Counted from the first letter of the stretch, positions 18,766-28,457 are shown. The stretch is 64,000 bases of DNA from Clostridium gasigenes (GCF_900104115.1 NZ_FNJM01000001.1:515374-579373); one strand, 5' to 3'. The notes: a model not told the origin generated them from the sequence alone. Made by a program: numbers and translations.

Positions 18766-19293
18766 TTAGTTATCTTGCCAGTTAAATACATAAGGGATAT
18801 TTCTATAGAAACCCTCATAATCTAATCCGTAACCAACTACAAATAAATCTTCAATTTCAAAGCAACAATAGTCAGGTTTTATGTCAACCTTTCTTCTTGA
18901 GGGCTTATCCAGTAAAACACAACTCTTAACTGATGCAGCTCCAAGATTTTTAACATGGTTTATAACGTAATCCATAGTTGTACCAGTGTCAACTATATCA
19001 TCAACTATTAAAACGTCCCATCCTTTAATGTCGTCTGGAATATCATTTATAATTTCTATAGTTCCAGTACTTGTTTCAGAATCGCCATAGCTTGAAGTTG
19101 TCATAAATCCAACTTTAGCCTTGCAGTCAAGTTCACGGAATAAATCAGCTCCAAATATAAAGCTTCCTCTTAATAAAGGAAGAACATAAAGTTTTTTACC
19201 TTTAAAATCTTCTGTTATAATCTTACCGATTTCTGCAGTTCTAGTTTTGATTTGATCTTCTGTGAAAAGTATATTACGTTTTTTGTTTTCCAT
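18766..19293 (-). CDS. hpt: Hypoxanthine phosphoribosyltransferase
   Basis: Salvages hypoxanthine (and often guanine) to the nucleotide with PRPP. The 175-residue protein has the N-terminal LYVLPLLRGSFIFGADL loop, the PRPP-binding signature VLIVDDIVDTGTTMDYV near residues 96-110, and the base-stacking region DLFVVGYGLDYEGFYRN near the C-terminus. GGAGG (complement of 19303-19307) precedes the ATG. The usual neighbours tilS and ftsH are absent here, so the gene stands alone. Confidence 0.95.
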   Translation of the reverse strand: MENKKRNILFTEDQIKTRTAEIGKIITEDFKGKKLYVLPLLRGSFIFGADLFRELDCKAKVGFMTTSSYGDSETSTGTIEIINDIPDDIKGWDVLIVDDIVDTGTTMDYVINHVKNLGAASVKSCVLLDKPSRRKVDIKPDYCCFEIEDLFVVGYGLDYEGFYRNIPYVFNWQDN

Positions 19294-19390
19294 AAATTAA
19301 ACCTCCATTTAGTTTGCCTTATTTACTTTTTTGTATTAATAGTATAAAATTATATGAAAGTTGTCAAGATAAAGATAATGAGGTGAAGTT

Positions 19391-21190
19391 ATGATATATG
19401 GAAATGTAGATGGAGTTAAGAATTCATTCTTAGAAGAATTAGAGAATTTATATAAGGTTAAAAATCCAAAAGATGAGATGTGTAGCGTTGAAGTAATTGA
19501 AACAATTTCAAGAGTGTCATCAATTATTGAAAGAGAAGTAAGTATTGCTATAGATAGAAGAGGAAAGGTGGTATCAGTAGCTGTTGGAGATTCAACATCA
19601 GTTGAAATACCAATGCTTGATATAAGAGAAAAAAGATTATCAGGAGTTAGAATAATACATACCCATCCAAATGGATTTTGTAATTTTTCAGCTTTAGATT
19701 TAACAGCTTTAATAAAGCTAAAGTTAGATGCAATAATGGCTATAGGAGTATACAAAGGTAAGATAATAGACTTTGCTGTAGGTATGATAACAATAAATAA
19801 TGATGTTTTAGATTATGAAGAACAAAGTAATCTTTCAATGGAAGAAGTTTTATCAGAGAATATCATTCATAAGATACAATATATTGAAAGTCTTATAAGA
19901 GAAAAAGATATTATAGAAGATGATGGTGAAAGAGCTATTTTAGTTGGTTCAGACACTAAAGAAAGTTTAGAAGAATTAAAAGAATTAACTAAAGCTTGTG
20001 AAATACCAGTTTTAGAAATGATATTTCAAAGTAGAAATAAAATTGATCCAGCATTTTATATAGGCAAAGGAAAAGTTTTAGAAATAGCAAGTTTAAGACA
20101 AACAGAAAGAGCAAATGTAATTATATTTGATGATGAACTATCAGGGTCACAAGTAAGAAACCTAGAAGCTGCACTTGGAGCTAAGGTAATTGATAGAACT
20201 ACGTTAATACTTGAGATATTTGCAAGAAGAGCTAAAACAAGAGAAGCTAAAATTCAAGTAGAGCTAGCTCAACTTAAATATAGAATGAGTAGGCTTCAAG
20301 GCCTTGGGACAATGCTTTCAAGAACTGGTGGAGGTATTGGAACAAAAGGACCTGGAGAAAAGAAATTAGAGACAGATAGAAGAACTATAAGAGAAACTGT
20401 TTATGATTTAAATGATCAGTTAAAGAAAATTAAAAAGGTTAGAGAAACACAAAGAGAAAAAAGAAATAAAGAAAGTATTCCAAGAGTATCACTAGTTGGT
20501 TATACTAACTCTGGAAAATCTACTTTAAGAAATAATCTTTGTGACATTGCAGCTCAAAAAGATATTCAAGGAAAAGAAAAGGTATTTGAAGCAGATATGT
20601 TATTTGCAACATTAGATACTACAACTAGAGCAATTACATTAAGCAATAAAGGAATAATTACATTAACTGATACAGTTGGTTTTGTTAGAAAGCTTCCTCA
20701 TGATTTAATAGAAGCATTTAAATCAACATTAGAAGAAGTTATATTCTCAGATCTTTTATGCCATGTTGTAGATACATCTTCAGAATATGCACTAGAACAA
20801 ATAGAAGCTGTTGAAGGTGTACTTGAAGAACTTGGAACAAAAGAAAAAAAGACAATGTTAGTATTAAATAAAATAGATATAGCTACAGAAGAACAAAAAA
20901 AACTTATATACGAAAATGTTAAAGATTATGAAATAATAGAAATATCAGCAATGGAAGGTTGGAATTTAGAAAAGTTATTAAGCTTAATAGAAGAGAACTT
21001 ACCTTATAAATTTAAAAAATGTGAATATTTAATTCCTTATGATAGAAGTGATATATCTTCTTACCTTCATAGAAATGGAAGAATTTTAGAAGAAGAATAT
21101 AAAGATAATGGAACTTATATGAAGGTTGAAGTAGATGATGAAATCTATAATAAATCAAAGGAATTTGTAACTAATATAATAAATGTATAA
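19391..21190 (+). CDS. hflX: GTPase HflX with an N-terminal JAMM-like extension
   Basis: Ribosome-associated GTPase that splits stalled or heat-damaged ribosomes. The common HflX part starts near residue 180: GSDTKESLEELKEL, then the glycine-rich nucleotide-binding loop ending GTKGPGEKKLETDRR, a coiled coil, and the G domain with GYTNSGKST (G1), DTVGFVRKLPHDLI (G3) and NKID (G4). The extra N-terminal 170 residues contain HTHPNG with the spacing His90-x-His92-x7-Ser100-x2-Asp103, the metal-site pattern of JAMM/MPN+ proteases. Glu47 or Glu49 lies upstream as a possible catalytic acid. At 599 residues it is about 180 longer than E. coli HflX. GAGGTG lies before the ATG. Confidence 0.95.
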   Translation: MIYGNVDGVKNSFLEELENLYKVKNPKDEMCSVEVIETISRVSSIIEREVSIAIDRRGKVVSVAVGDSTSVEIPMLDIREKRLSGVRIIHTHPNGFCNFSALDLTALIKLKLDAIMAIGVYKGKIIDFAVGMITINNDVLDYEEQSNLSMEEVLSENIIHKIQYIESLIREKDIIEDDGERAILVGSDTKESLEELKELTKACEIPVLEMIFQSRNKIDPAFYIGKGKVLEIASLRQTERANVIIFDDELSGSQVRNLEAALGAKVIDRTTLILEIFARRAKTREAKIQVELAQLKYRMSRLQGLGTMLSRTGGGIGTKGPGEKKLETDRRTIRETVYDLNDQLKKIKKVRETQREKRNKESIPRVSLVGYTNSGKSTLRNNLCDIAAQKDIQGKEKVFEADMLFATLDTTTRAITLSNKGIITLTDTVGFVRKLPHDLIEAFKSTLEEVIFSDLLCHVVDTSSEYALEQIEAVEGVLEELGTKEKKTMLVLNKIDIATEEQKKLIYENVKDYEIIEISAMEGWNLEKLLSLIEENLPYKFKKCEYLIPYDRSDISSYLHRNGRILEEEYKDNGTYMKVEVDDEIYNKSKEFVTNIINV

Positions 21191-21201
21191 TTAAATTCAA
21201 A

Positions 21202-21248
21202 AAAAAGACATTAAATAGATTTATGAAAAATCTATTTAATGTCTTTTT
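21202..21248 (+). terminator. Terminator of hflX
   Basis: 20-bp perfect stem (starts AAAAAGACATTAAATAGATT) with a 7-base loop, ending in a T-run. Confidence 0.88.
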
Positions 21249-21353
21249 AATATTCATATATAATAACTAGTTATTTTGAAAAGTATCTCTAAATCATGGA
21301 TAGAGGTAGATGTTGAAGGAAATACTATTTTAATGAAGAGGTGATTTATTAAA

Positions 21354-21563
21354 ATGATGAAAAAAATTAAAATTGAAGGTATGAGTACAGGGATTAGCGT
21401 AAATAATGTTAAGGATGTTTTAGCATCATTAAATAATTCGGGAAATATACAAGTAAGTTTAGAAGGAAAATATGGAATGGTTGGAACTTTATCTTCAAAT
21501 CAAGAAATAAAAGAGAAAATTGAATATGAAGGTTACAATGTAGTAAGTATAGAAAATATGTAA
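21354..21563 (+). CDS. HMA-fold-like small protein without the metal-binding cysteines
   Basis: A 69-residue protein with the length and beta-alpha-beta-beta-alpha-beta pattern of heavy-metal-associated (HMA) domains such as CopZ: IKIEGMSTGISVNNVKDVL, VSLEGKYGMVG, IKEKIEYEGYNVVSIE. The GMxCxxC metal loop reads GMSTGIS, so both Cys are replaced (Thr12 and Ser15). It therefore should not bind copper or zinc in the usual way. AGAGGTGA is the ribosome site; ATG at 21354 or 21357. It is a stand-alone gene with its own terminator. The fold call is by pattern; the role is unknown. Confidence 0.7.
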   Translation: MMKKIKIEGMSTGISVNNVKDVLASLNNSGNIQVSLEGKYGMVGTLSSNQEIKEKIEYEGYNVVSIENM

Positions 21564-21602
21564 ACAAAAATTAAATTGGTTATTTAAAGAAACTCCCTTA
21601 TG

Positions 21603-21638
21603 AAAAAGCACAGAATAAAATAATTCTGTGCTTTTTTT
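21603..21638 (+). terminator. Terminator of the HMA-like gene
   Basis: 14-bp perfect stem AAAAAGCACAGAAT / ATTCTGTGCTTTTT, loop of 6, then T residues. Confidence 0.88.
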
Positions 21639-21755
21639 AGTCGTATTCTAAATCATAAATAAGTTTTAATATTTAAGAATATAATAAATAGTGGAAGATT
21701 AGTGAAAAAGTATGTATAATTGTAATAATACAATTAGTGTAAGGGAGGATTCTGA

Positions 21756-22658
21756 ATGGCAAGAGCTATAATAGATTATCAAAAGGCATTTTTGGAAATT
21801 ACTGAGGGACTAAAGAAAAACAGTAATATATTAGCTATATTTATTTTTGGAAGTATGGTGACTGGAGATTTGTGGGAAGGCTCAGATATAGATTTGTTTG
21901 TAATTTGTAATGATGAATTTCATGAAGTAAGAGATGTTTACACAGAAATTTTAACAATTCCAGTTCATTCAAAGTTTATAAGTAAAAGATCTTTTATAGA
22001 AGCATATAAAGGTGAGGGTATAAAGGGGACAATAAAGAATACATTAATATCATCTAAATTAATATTCTCAAAAGATGATGATATTTCAAATATAGATAGC
22101 AATACGCGTTATTCAATAAATCTAGATAGAAAAAAATGGAATTTGGTTTACCTAGGTAATTTACTTAAGGACATAGGGGTATGCAAAAAATATTTGCATA
22201 ATGGCGGAATTTATACCTCTTATGAAGTTTTAATAAGGGTTCTAGATAATTTCTCAAAGCTTTATTTAAATATGAAAGGATACATAGTTAGTAAAGATTC
22301 ATTAAAGATGGCTTGCAATTTAAGTGATAGTTTTGAGAGTTTAATAGGCGAATTGTTTACAAGTCCGGTAAATAAAGAAATGATTGAAAAAGCATTGGTG
22401 TTTATAGAAAATTATTTAAATTACACTATAAAGGATACTGTAGATCCACTTTCAGAATTTTTAGAATCTAAGGAGGAATATTTAAGTTCTTATGAAATTG
22501 AAAGAGATGATTTATTTGTTAATTTTAATATAAAAATTGAGTATATATTAAAATATTTATATAAAAAAGATTTAGTAAATAGAGAATTTAGAGATTTTAA
22601 AGATCCTTTTGGCAATAAATTAAGTGAAGAAAGTGTATATTCATATAAAGGTTTTTAG
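21756..22658 (+). CDS. Nucleotidyltransferase-fold protein
   Basis: The N-terminal 110 residues are a minimal nucleotidyltransferase of the kanamycin-nucleotidyltransferase/DNA polymerase beta superfamily: IFIFGSMVTGDLWEGSDIDL has the GS motif and the DxD metal pair near residues 31-50. The C-terminal part is mainly helical (VLIRVLDNFSKLYLNMKG) and may be a HEPN-like or substrate-binding domain. Substrate is unknown; relatives include aminoglycoside adenylyltransferases and the toxin-neutralising MNT proteins, and this one matches neither closely. GGAGG precedes the ATG. It lies 63 bases before the MocR gene on the same strand and may be co-transcribed. Confidence 0.7.
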   Translation: MARAIIDYQKAFLEITEGLKKNSNILAIFIFGSMVTGDLWEGSDIDLFVICNDEFHEVRDVYTEILTIPVHSKFISKRSFIEAYKGEGIKGTIKNTLISSKLIFSKDDDISNIDSNTRYSINLDRKKWNLVYLGNLLKDIGVCKKYLHNGGIYTSYEVLIRVLDNFSKLYLNMKGYIVSKDSLKMACNLSDSFESLIGELFTSPVNKEMIEKALVFIENYLNYTIKDTVDPLSEFLESKEEYLSSYEIERDDLFVNFNIKIEYILKYLYKKDLVNREFRDFKDPFGNKLSEESVYSYKGF

Positions 22659-22721
22659 TGATTTGAAAACCATAAAATATTTTTTGAAAAGTGAATTGAT
22701 TAATTTGTATGGGGTGAATTG

Positions 22722-24125
22722 ATGGAAGAAAAATTTTTAATAACCTTTGAAGAAGAAGTTCCTAAATATATTCAAATTGCAAATAATATAAAAAAACTAA
22801 TAGATAATAAAGAGATAAAAGATGGTGAAAAATTACCAACTATAAGAGCATTAGCAAAAGTTATAGGGGTGAATAATGTTACTATTGTTAATACTTATAA
22901 AAAATTAAAGAATGAGGGGTATGCCTTTCAGAAGGTAGGATCAGGAACCTTTGCAAAAAGAAAGGATATAGTCCCTATATTCAATAGGGAATACTCTAAA
23001 TATTTTAAAAAGATAAAACAAGATGAACTTTTTAATATAATAGATTTTGCAGGAGAAACTCAATCAGAAGTATATTTTCCTATAGAGGAGTTTAAATCAA
23101 TTATAAATATGGTTTTAGATAGGGATGGAGCAAATGCTTTAATAATGCAGGAACCTCTTGGATATGAGGAACTTAGAAAAACCATAAATAAAGAATTTTG
23201 GAAAAATAGACTTAGTATTGAGAACATACTAATAGTGTCAGGAGCTCAACAAGGAATAGATATTGCGTCAAAAGCAATAATTAATATTAATGATAATGTA
23301 ATTGTTGAAAAACCAACCTATGGGGGAGCACTTTCGGTTTTTAAGTGGAGAAGAGCAAATATATTTGAAGTGAATCTCGAAGAAGATGGAATAGATATTG
23401 TTGCCTTTGAGGAAATTTTAAAGAAGAATAAGATAAGATGCTTTTATACTATGAGTTATTTCCATAACCCAACAGGGATAAGCTATAGTAAAGAAAAGAA
23501 GTTGAAACTTTTAGAGTTAGCAGAAAAATATGATTTTTATATTATAGAAGATGATTATCTTTCAGAGCTGATTTATGAAAGCGAAATAGTTCATGAGCCT
23601 TTTAAAAAACTTGATAAAAATGATAGAGTAATTTATATTAAGAGTTTCTCTAAAATATTTTTGCCAGGAATAAGACTTGGGTATATAATTACACCAGATA
23701 TTTTTAGAGAGTCACTTCAAAATTCAAAAATAAATACAGATATTGCAACTTCAACACTAATGCAAAGAGCATTAGAACTTTATATTAAAGAAGGTTACTT
23801 TAAAGGCCATATTGGCTTTTTAAAAGATGAATATAAAAAAAGATATGAATTAATGGGAGAGTTAATTAAACAGGAATTAGGAGAGTTTGTAAGGTTTATT
23901 GATCCTAAAGGTGGGCTAAATTTTTATCTTTCATTAAAAGAAAAAAATATAACCTCTAAAAGCTTATTTTACAAATTAAAAAGCAAAGGTGTTTATATCA
24001 CCCCAGGGGTAATATTTTATAGGTATCCAAAAGATGGTGATTATTCATTTAGAATAGGGTTTGCTCAAGTAAATGAGGAGAAAATAAAGCAAGGGATAAA
24101 TTTAATTAGAGAGGAGTTAAGTTAA
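22722..24125 (+). CDS. MocR-type GntR transcription regulator with aminotransferase domain
   Basis: DNA-binding regulator of 467 residues that has a fold-type I aminotransferase domain as sensor. The N-terminal winged helix (residues 1-75) reads VPKYIQIANNIKKLI and LPTIRALAKVIGVNNVTIVNTYKKL. The C-terminal part contains YIKSFSKIFLPGIRLGYI with the pyridoxal-phosphate Lys (SFSK). YHNPTG-like FHNPTGISYS and an Asp in IIEDDYLSEL are other cofactor contacts. Such proteins control vitamin B6, GABA, taurine or cell-wall amino-acid genes. The ATG at 22722 follows GGGGTGA closely. The downstream gene starts at the base after its stop, so the two are translationally linked. Confidence 0.9.
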   Translation: MEEKFLITFEEEVPKYIQIANNIKKLIDNKEIKDGEKLPTIRALAKVIGVNNVTIVNTYKKLKNEGYAFQKVGSGTFAKRKDIVPIFNREYSKYFKKIKQDELFNIIDFAGETQSEVYFPIEEFKSIINMVLDRDGANALIMQEPLGYEELRKTINKEFWKNRLSIENILIVSGAQQGIDIASKAIININDNVIVEKPTYGGALSVFKWRRANIFEVNLEEDGIDIVAFEEILKKNKIRCFYTMSYFHNPTGISYSKEKKLKLLELAEKYDFYIIEDDYLSELIYESEIVHEPFKKLDKNDRVIYIKSFSKIFLPGIRLGYIITPDIFRESLQNSKINTDIATSTLMQRALELYIKEGYFKGHIGFLKDEYKKRYELMGELIKQELGEFVRFIDPKGGLNFYLSLKEKNITSKSLFYKLKSKGVYITPGVIFYRYPKDGDYSFRIGFAQVNEEKIKQGINLIREELS

Positions 24126-24773
24126 GTGGCTTATCTAACTATAAGAGAATTTGGAGAAGATGAATTTATAGAAAAGAAATCTCGGTTTATAGGATATGCA
24201 AAGAGGTGTGAAACTGAAGACGAGGCAAAAGCTTTTGTTGCAGAAATAAAGAGTAAACATAAGCAAGCAAGACATAACTGCTTTGCATATACAGTAGGTG
24301 AAAATATGGGCATTCAAAGATATAGTGATGATGGCGAACCTCAAGGAACAGCAGGAATACCAATACTAGAAGTTATGAAAAAAAGTAATGTTACAGATTG
24401 TGCAATAGTAGTAACTAGATATTATGGCGGAATACTTCTTGGAACAGGAGGACTTACAAGAGCTTACACTAAAGGATCATCTATTGCACTAAAAGCTGGT
24501 GGAGTAGTTGAAAAAATAGATGGAGCAAGGCTTTCATTCCATATGGAATATGATATGCTTGGGAAAATACAATATATTTGTGGTCAAAACCTTTGGCATA
24601 TAGAAGAAGTACAATACTCAGATAAAGTAATAGTACATGTTTTAGCAGAAGAAAACCAAATAGAAGAAATAGAAAAAAAGATGATAGAAGTTTCAAGTGG
24701 TAAAATAGAAACTAGTAAAAGTGAAGAGGGGATATATTTTAAAGAAGAAAATAGATTATTTAAAGTGATATAG
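24126..24773 (+). CDS. IMPACT/YigZ family protein
   Basis: The 215-residue protein has the conserved UPF0029 N-terminal domain: EKKSRFIGYAKRC, HKQARHNCFAYTVG, RYSDDGEPQGTAGIPIL and VVTRYYGGILLGTGGLTRAY. A C-terminal domain of the DUF1949 type follows (HMEYDMLGKIQY). Family members bind RNA or nucleic acids, and the eukaryotic relative IMPACT controls translation via GCN1; the bacterial role is unclear. It begins at GTG immediately after the MocR stop, with GAGGAG inside that gene as the ribosome site. Confidence 0.93.
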   Translation: MAYLTIREFGEDEFIEKKSRFIGYAKRCETEDEAKAFVAEIKSKHKQARHNCFAYTVGENMGIQRYSDDGEPQGTAGIPILEVMKKSNVTDCAIVVTRYYGGILLGTGGLTRAYTKGSSIALKAGGVVEKIDGARLSFHMEYDMLGKIQYICGQNLWHIEEVQYSDKVIVHVLAEENQIEEIEKKMIEVSSGKIETSKSEEGIYFKEENRLFKVI

Positions 24774-24825
24774 AGTATAAGGAACATTTAAAAAAATAAG
24801 TAGTCAGATTCTTTAAGATGCCTAA

Positions 24826-24854
24826 TTGAAAACTGTAAACGGTTATGTTATAAT
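24826..24854 (+). promoter_or_regulatory. Promoter of yebC
   Basis: TTGAAA (24826-24831), 17-base spacer, TATAAT (24849-24854) with TG-T just before it. The short leader then contains a small CTCC-TTTA-GGAG hairpin at 24905-24916. Confidence 0.75.
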
Positions 24855-24955
24855 TTTATATATTAATTAGAATATATAATTATATATTTAGAGTGGGGAT
24901 TTAGCTCCTTTAGGAGTGAATAAAAATTTATATTAAATGTTGGGAGGGCGTACAA

Positions 24956-25693
24956 ATGTCAGGACATTCAAAATGGAAAAACATTGCAGGCAAAAAAGGT
25001 AAAGCAGATGCTCAAAGAGGGAAAATATTTACTAAAATAGGTAGAGAAATAATTGTTGCAGCTAAAAGTGGGGGCCCTCAGCCAGAGGATAATCCACGTT
25101 TAAGAGATGCAATTTCAAAGGCAAAATCAGCTAATATGCCAAATGATAATATAGAAAGAGCAATTAAGAAAGCAACTGGAGAACTAGCTAATGTTGATTA
25201 TCTTGAAATAGTATATGAAGGGTATGGACCAGCAGGAATTGCAGTTATAGTTGAAACTTTAACTGATAACAAAAACAGATCAGCAGGTAGTGTAAGAAAT
25301 GCATTTACAAAAGGTTTTGGAAATATGGGAACGCCAGGTTGCGTAAGTTTTATGTTCCAAGAAAAAGGACAAATTATTATAGAAAAAGAAGATAAAGATG
25401 AAGATGAATTAATGATGCTTGCCTTAGATTCAGGAGCAGAAGACTTTGAATCAGAAGATGAAGTATTTATAGTAACAACTTCACCAGAAGATTTTGGAGC
25501 AGTAAGAGAAGCCTTAGAAGGTGCTGGAATACAGTTCCTTGAAGCGTCAGTAACAAAAATTCCAGACGTTATGACTGAAATAGATGAAGAGGCAGCTAAG
25601 AAATTTCAAAAGATGTTAAATTTACTTGATGAGGATGAGGATGTTCAAGAAGTTTATCATAATGCTGAATTCCCTGAAGGTTGGGATGAGTAA
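24956..25693 (+). CDS. yebC: YebC/TACO1 family protein
   Basis: The 245-residue protein is a full-length YebC: it opens with [20 protein letters not shown] and has [46 protein letters not shown] and [13 protein letters not shown]. Members act either as DNA-binding regulators (PmpR) or, as shown for YebC2/TACO1, as ribosome-associated factors that help translate proline-rich stretches. Which applies here cannot be told from sequence. It has its own promoter, an unusually long GGGAGGG ribosome site, and a bidirectional terminator shared with the chemoreceptor on the other strand. Confidence 0.95.
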   Translation: MSGHSKWKNIAGKKGKADAQRGKIFTKIGREIIVAAKSGGPQPEDNPRLRDAISKAKSANMPNDNIERAIKKATGELANVDYLEIVYEGYGPAGIAVIVETLTDNKNRSAGSVRNAFTKGFGNMGTPGCVSFMFQEKGQIIIEKEDKDEDELMMLALDSGAEDFESEDEVFIVTTSPEDFGAVREALEGAGIQFLEASVTKIPDVMTEIDEEAAKKFQKMLNLLDEDEDVQEVYHNAEFPEGWDE

Positions 25694-25778
25694 GAAGTAA
25701 CACTTGAGGTCAAAATATCTTAAAACCACAATGGAGTATTTTACTTTATTGCAGTTTTTTATTGTAGCACCAAAATAG

Positions 25779-25819
25779 AAAAAAGAATCTGTAACTTAAT
25801 GAGTTACAGATTCTTTTTT
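25779..25819. terminator. Bidirectional terminator between yebC and chemoreceptor gene
   Basis: 18-bp perfect stem AAAAAAGAATCTGTAACT and complement, loop TAATG, with A-run and T-run on the two sides. Confidence 0.9.
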
Positions 25820-25825
25820 GTTTTT

Positions 25826-27298
25826 TTATGTATGTAGTAATGAATTTAAATCATTTGTTATAAGTGATAATTCTTCTATGAAATTTTTAGCGTCTTTAGT
25901 ATCAACTAAGTAGTTTTCTACTGTTGCATAAGTTTCCTCAGAATTTGCAAGAGTTTCTTCAGAAACAGCAGATAAATTAATTATTGATTTAGTAATTTCT
26001 TCATTAGATTTTAATGTGCTATTAATTTTATTATTTATTAAATTGATATTATCACTTAAGCTATCTAATGTTGATGATAACATATTTATTTTATTTTCAG
26101 TAGCACCTATAAGTGATACTGATTCGGTATTGGTTTTTGATAATGAAGCTATTTCATTAAATACAAAGTCGACCTCTTTGTCTAGTTGAATTAAAATATT
26201 GCTAATATCAATAGTAGATTCTTTGCTTTGATCCGCTAACTTCCGTATTTCAGATGCAACTATTGAAAAACCTCTACCAGCCTCACCTGCTCTTGCAGCT
26301 TCAATAGCCGCGTTTAATGATAAAAGATTAGTTTTTTCTGAAATAGATGAAATTATAGATATAATACCTAACACTTCTTTAGATTTATCCTTTAAATTCT
26401 GGAAAACATAAGTTAAAGAAGTGTTTTTTTCATTAACCTCATTAGATTTTTTTGATAAAATTGTAATGGTTTCTAATGTGTTATTAAAGATTTCTTTACT
26501 TTGCATTGAATAATTTTTAATATCATTTGATAAGGTAGCAGTTTCATTAATCTGATTTTGTATTGAATCTGACGATTTTCTTTGGTTATCAATATTGCCA
26601 GTAGTAGATTCACAGCCATTAGAAATTTCACTAATAGCAAGATGTATAGTAGCAGAACTAGATTCAATAGAATTAATAGAGTTACTTAAACATTCAGTAT
26701 TAGTATTTAAAAGTTCAACAGCTCTTTGAATTTCAAAGAAAGTTTTTTCTTGTTCAATTTTTGCAATGGTTACTTTTTCTGATTCTATATTAACAGAAGT
26801 TCTAATGCTTTCAGAGAATTTTGTTACGCTATATACAGTATATATAACAAGTAAAACTACAACTGTTTCCAAAAAAATCATAGAAGAATTATCTTTATTT
26901 ATATGGGTTATTGTCCAAATACTTATTAAGATTAGTGTTCCTATCGACATTCTTCTTTGAAAATTTAAATCTAAGTAAGTACTTGAAATTATTAATAGTG
27001 GGGCTATAAGTAATGGTGCAATAATTGTGTTTGAATAAAATAATAGTATTGAATATGCAATAGCAAAAGGAGTAGCGCATATACGACGTATAAAAATATT
27101 ACTTTCATCCTGTTTATGTTTAATAGTTGAAATTATAACTGGAATAATCATAAGAAAAATTGCTAAAATACCAGGTTCTATGGATATTGTTCCTCTTTTA
27201 AGCATGCTTAATAAACCTATTGTATATGTAATAGCTAATATCCAAGAAAGTTTTATAAAGTTTTTATTTGTTTTAATTAATATAATTTGTTCGTTCAT
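25826..27298 (-). CDS. Methyl-accepting chemotaxis protein with membrane-embedded sensor
   Basis: A 490-residue receptor whose N-terminal 175 residues are a set of about six membrane helices ([41 protein letters not shown] and others) instead of an extracellular domain. No HAMP region is evident between these and the signalling coiled coil. The tip [20 protein letters not shown] lies near residue 320 and is nearly canonical. Such receptors usually sense membrane state, redox or a partner protein. GGAGGT (complement of 27303-27308) precedes the start. It stands alone; no che genes are nearby. Confidence 0.9.
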   Translation of the reverse strand: MNEQIILIKTNKNFIKLSWILAITYTIGLLSMLKRGTISIEPGILAIFLMIIPVIISTIKHKQDESNIFIRRICATPFAIAYSILLFYSNTIIAPLLIAPLLIISSTYLDLNFQRRMSIGTLILISIWTITHINKDNSSMIFLETVVVLLVIYTVYSVTKFSESIRTSVNIESEKVTIAKIEQEKTFFEIQRAVELLNTNTECLSNSINSIESSSATIHLAISEISNGCESTTGNIDNQRKSSDSIQNQINETATLSNDIKNYSMQSKEIFNNTLETITILSKKSNEVNEKNTSLTYVFQNLKDKSKEVLGIISIISSISEKTNLLSLNAAIEAARAGEAGRGFSIVASEIRKLADQSKESTIDISNILIQLDKEVDFVFNEIASLSKTNTESVSLIGATENKINMLSSTLDSLSDNINLINNKINSTLKSNEEITKSIINLSAVSEETLANSEETYATVENYLVDTKDAKNFIEELSLITNDLNSLLHT

Positions 27299-27516
27299 AA
27301 TTTACCTCCAATATTTTAGATATTAATACTTTCGATAGGAATAGCCAAAACTTTATGGCTTATAAGAATTAAATAGAATAATGACTAAAGAGTGGTAAAA
27401 ATATAGCAATAGTAGGAGGGAAAAGGTTAATATTTCAATTTGATGTCAGTATATATATTTACACCGGAATAGATTAAAAGTATAATTAGAATATATTAGT
27501 ACAATTAGGAGGAGTT

Positions 27517-28455
27517 ATGAAAGGCTTAATTAAAATTATAATTTTTGTAATAGTAATAGTAATAGTAATAGTATTTATAGGGATTTTTATGAAGAGTACA
27601 TCTAAAAATTCTACTTATGCTAATGAGAAAGAAACACAAGCTGAGAAAGATAAAAATACTAAAGAAGATAATATAAAAGATCAAGAAAACGAAGCTAATA
27701 AAGAAGTCATGAAGATAGCGGAAATAAATAAAGAAGCTATGAATAAAAAAGAGAAAATTAAGTATGTAAATCTAACTCCGGGAGAAGTCTATATACCAAT
27801 TCTTATGTATCATTCTATTTCAGATAGTGATAGTAAAAATAATTTATTGATCCCAGTAGCGCAATTTACTGCGGAAATGAGTTGGTTAAAAAAAGAAGGC
27901 TTTACACCTATGTTAATGGGTGAGGTTATTTCAGCTTTGAAAAGTGGAAAGGTACCTAAAAGACCAGTTGCGATTACCTTTGATGATGGATATGCAGATA
28001 ATTATACAGCTGGGTATAAAGCTTTAATTGATAATAATATGAAAGCTACATTTTTTATAATAACTGATACAACAGATGTTGATTCTTCGTATATGAGCTC
28101 GGTAATGCTTAAAGAAATGGCTAGCAAAGGTATGGGAATAGAAAATCATACATCAAAACATATGGAGTTAAATAAATTAAGTAGAGCTGATAAAGTAAAT
28201 ATTATTAAAGCAGGAAAGGATTCCTTAAAAGCAAAGTGTGGGGTAGATAGTAAATATCTTTGTTACCCTGTTGGGAGATATGATGATGAAACAATACAGG
28301 TGGCAAAGGAATTAGGGCTAGAAGGTGCAGTGACAACAGAGGGTGGGCTGGCTAATATTAAAAATGGTGAGTTTGCATTAAAAAGAATAAGAATGTCACC
28401 TATGAAATTAGAAAATTTTAAAGCTATATTTGAAAGTTTTATGACAAATAATTGA
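27517..28455 (+). CDS. Polysaccharide deacetylase, membrane-anchored
   Basis: NodB-homology hydrolase of 312 residues that removes N- or O-acetyl groups from a wall or surface glycan. An N-terminal membrane helix (residues 4-24) contains the repeated dipeptide Val-Ile encoded by GTAATA hexamers. A Lys/Glu-rich linker follows. The catalytic domain has YIPILMYHSIS, TFDDGYADNY (metal-binding and catalytic Asp pair), HTSKH (the two metal His), CYPVGRYDD and a C-terminal RIRMSPM. AGGAGG precedes the ATG. The substrate could be peptidoglycan or poly-N-acetylglucosamine; nothing nearby decides. Confidence 0.92.
   Translation: MKGLIKIIIFVIVIVIVIVFIGIFMKSTSKNSTYANEKETQAEKDKNTKEDNIKDQENEANKEVMKIAEINKEAMNKKEKIKYVNLTPGEVYIPILMYHSISDSDSKNNLLIPVAQFTAEMSWLKKEGFTPMLMGEVISALKSGKVPKRPVAITFDDGYADNYTAGYKALIDNNMKATFFIITDTTDVDSSYMSSVMLKEMASKGMGIENHTSKHMELNKLSRADKVNIIKAGKDSLKAKCGVDSKYLCYPVGRYDDETIQVAKELGLEGAVTTEGGLANIKNGEFALKRIRMSPMKLENFKAIFESFMTNN
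27547..27573 (+). repeat. GTAATA hexamer microsatellite
   Basis: Four and a half tandem copies of GTAATA inside the membrane-helix codons of the deacetylase. Unit loss or gain keeps the frame and changes helix length by two residues. Confidence 0.9.
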
Positions 28456-28457
28456 GG

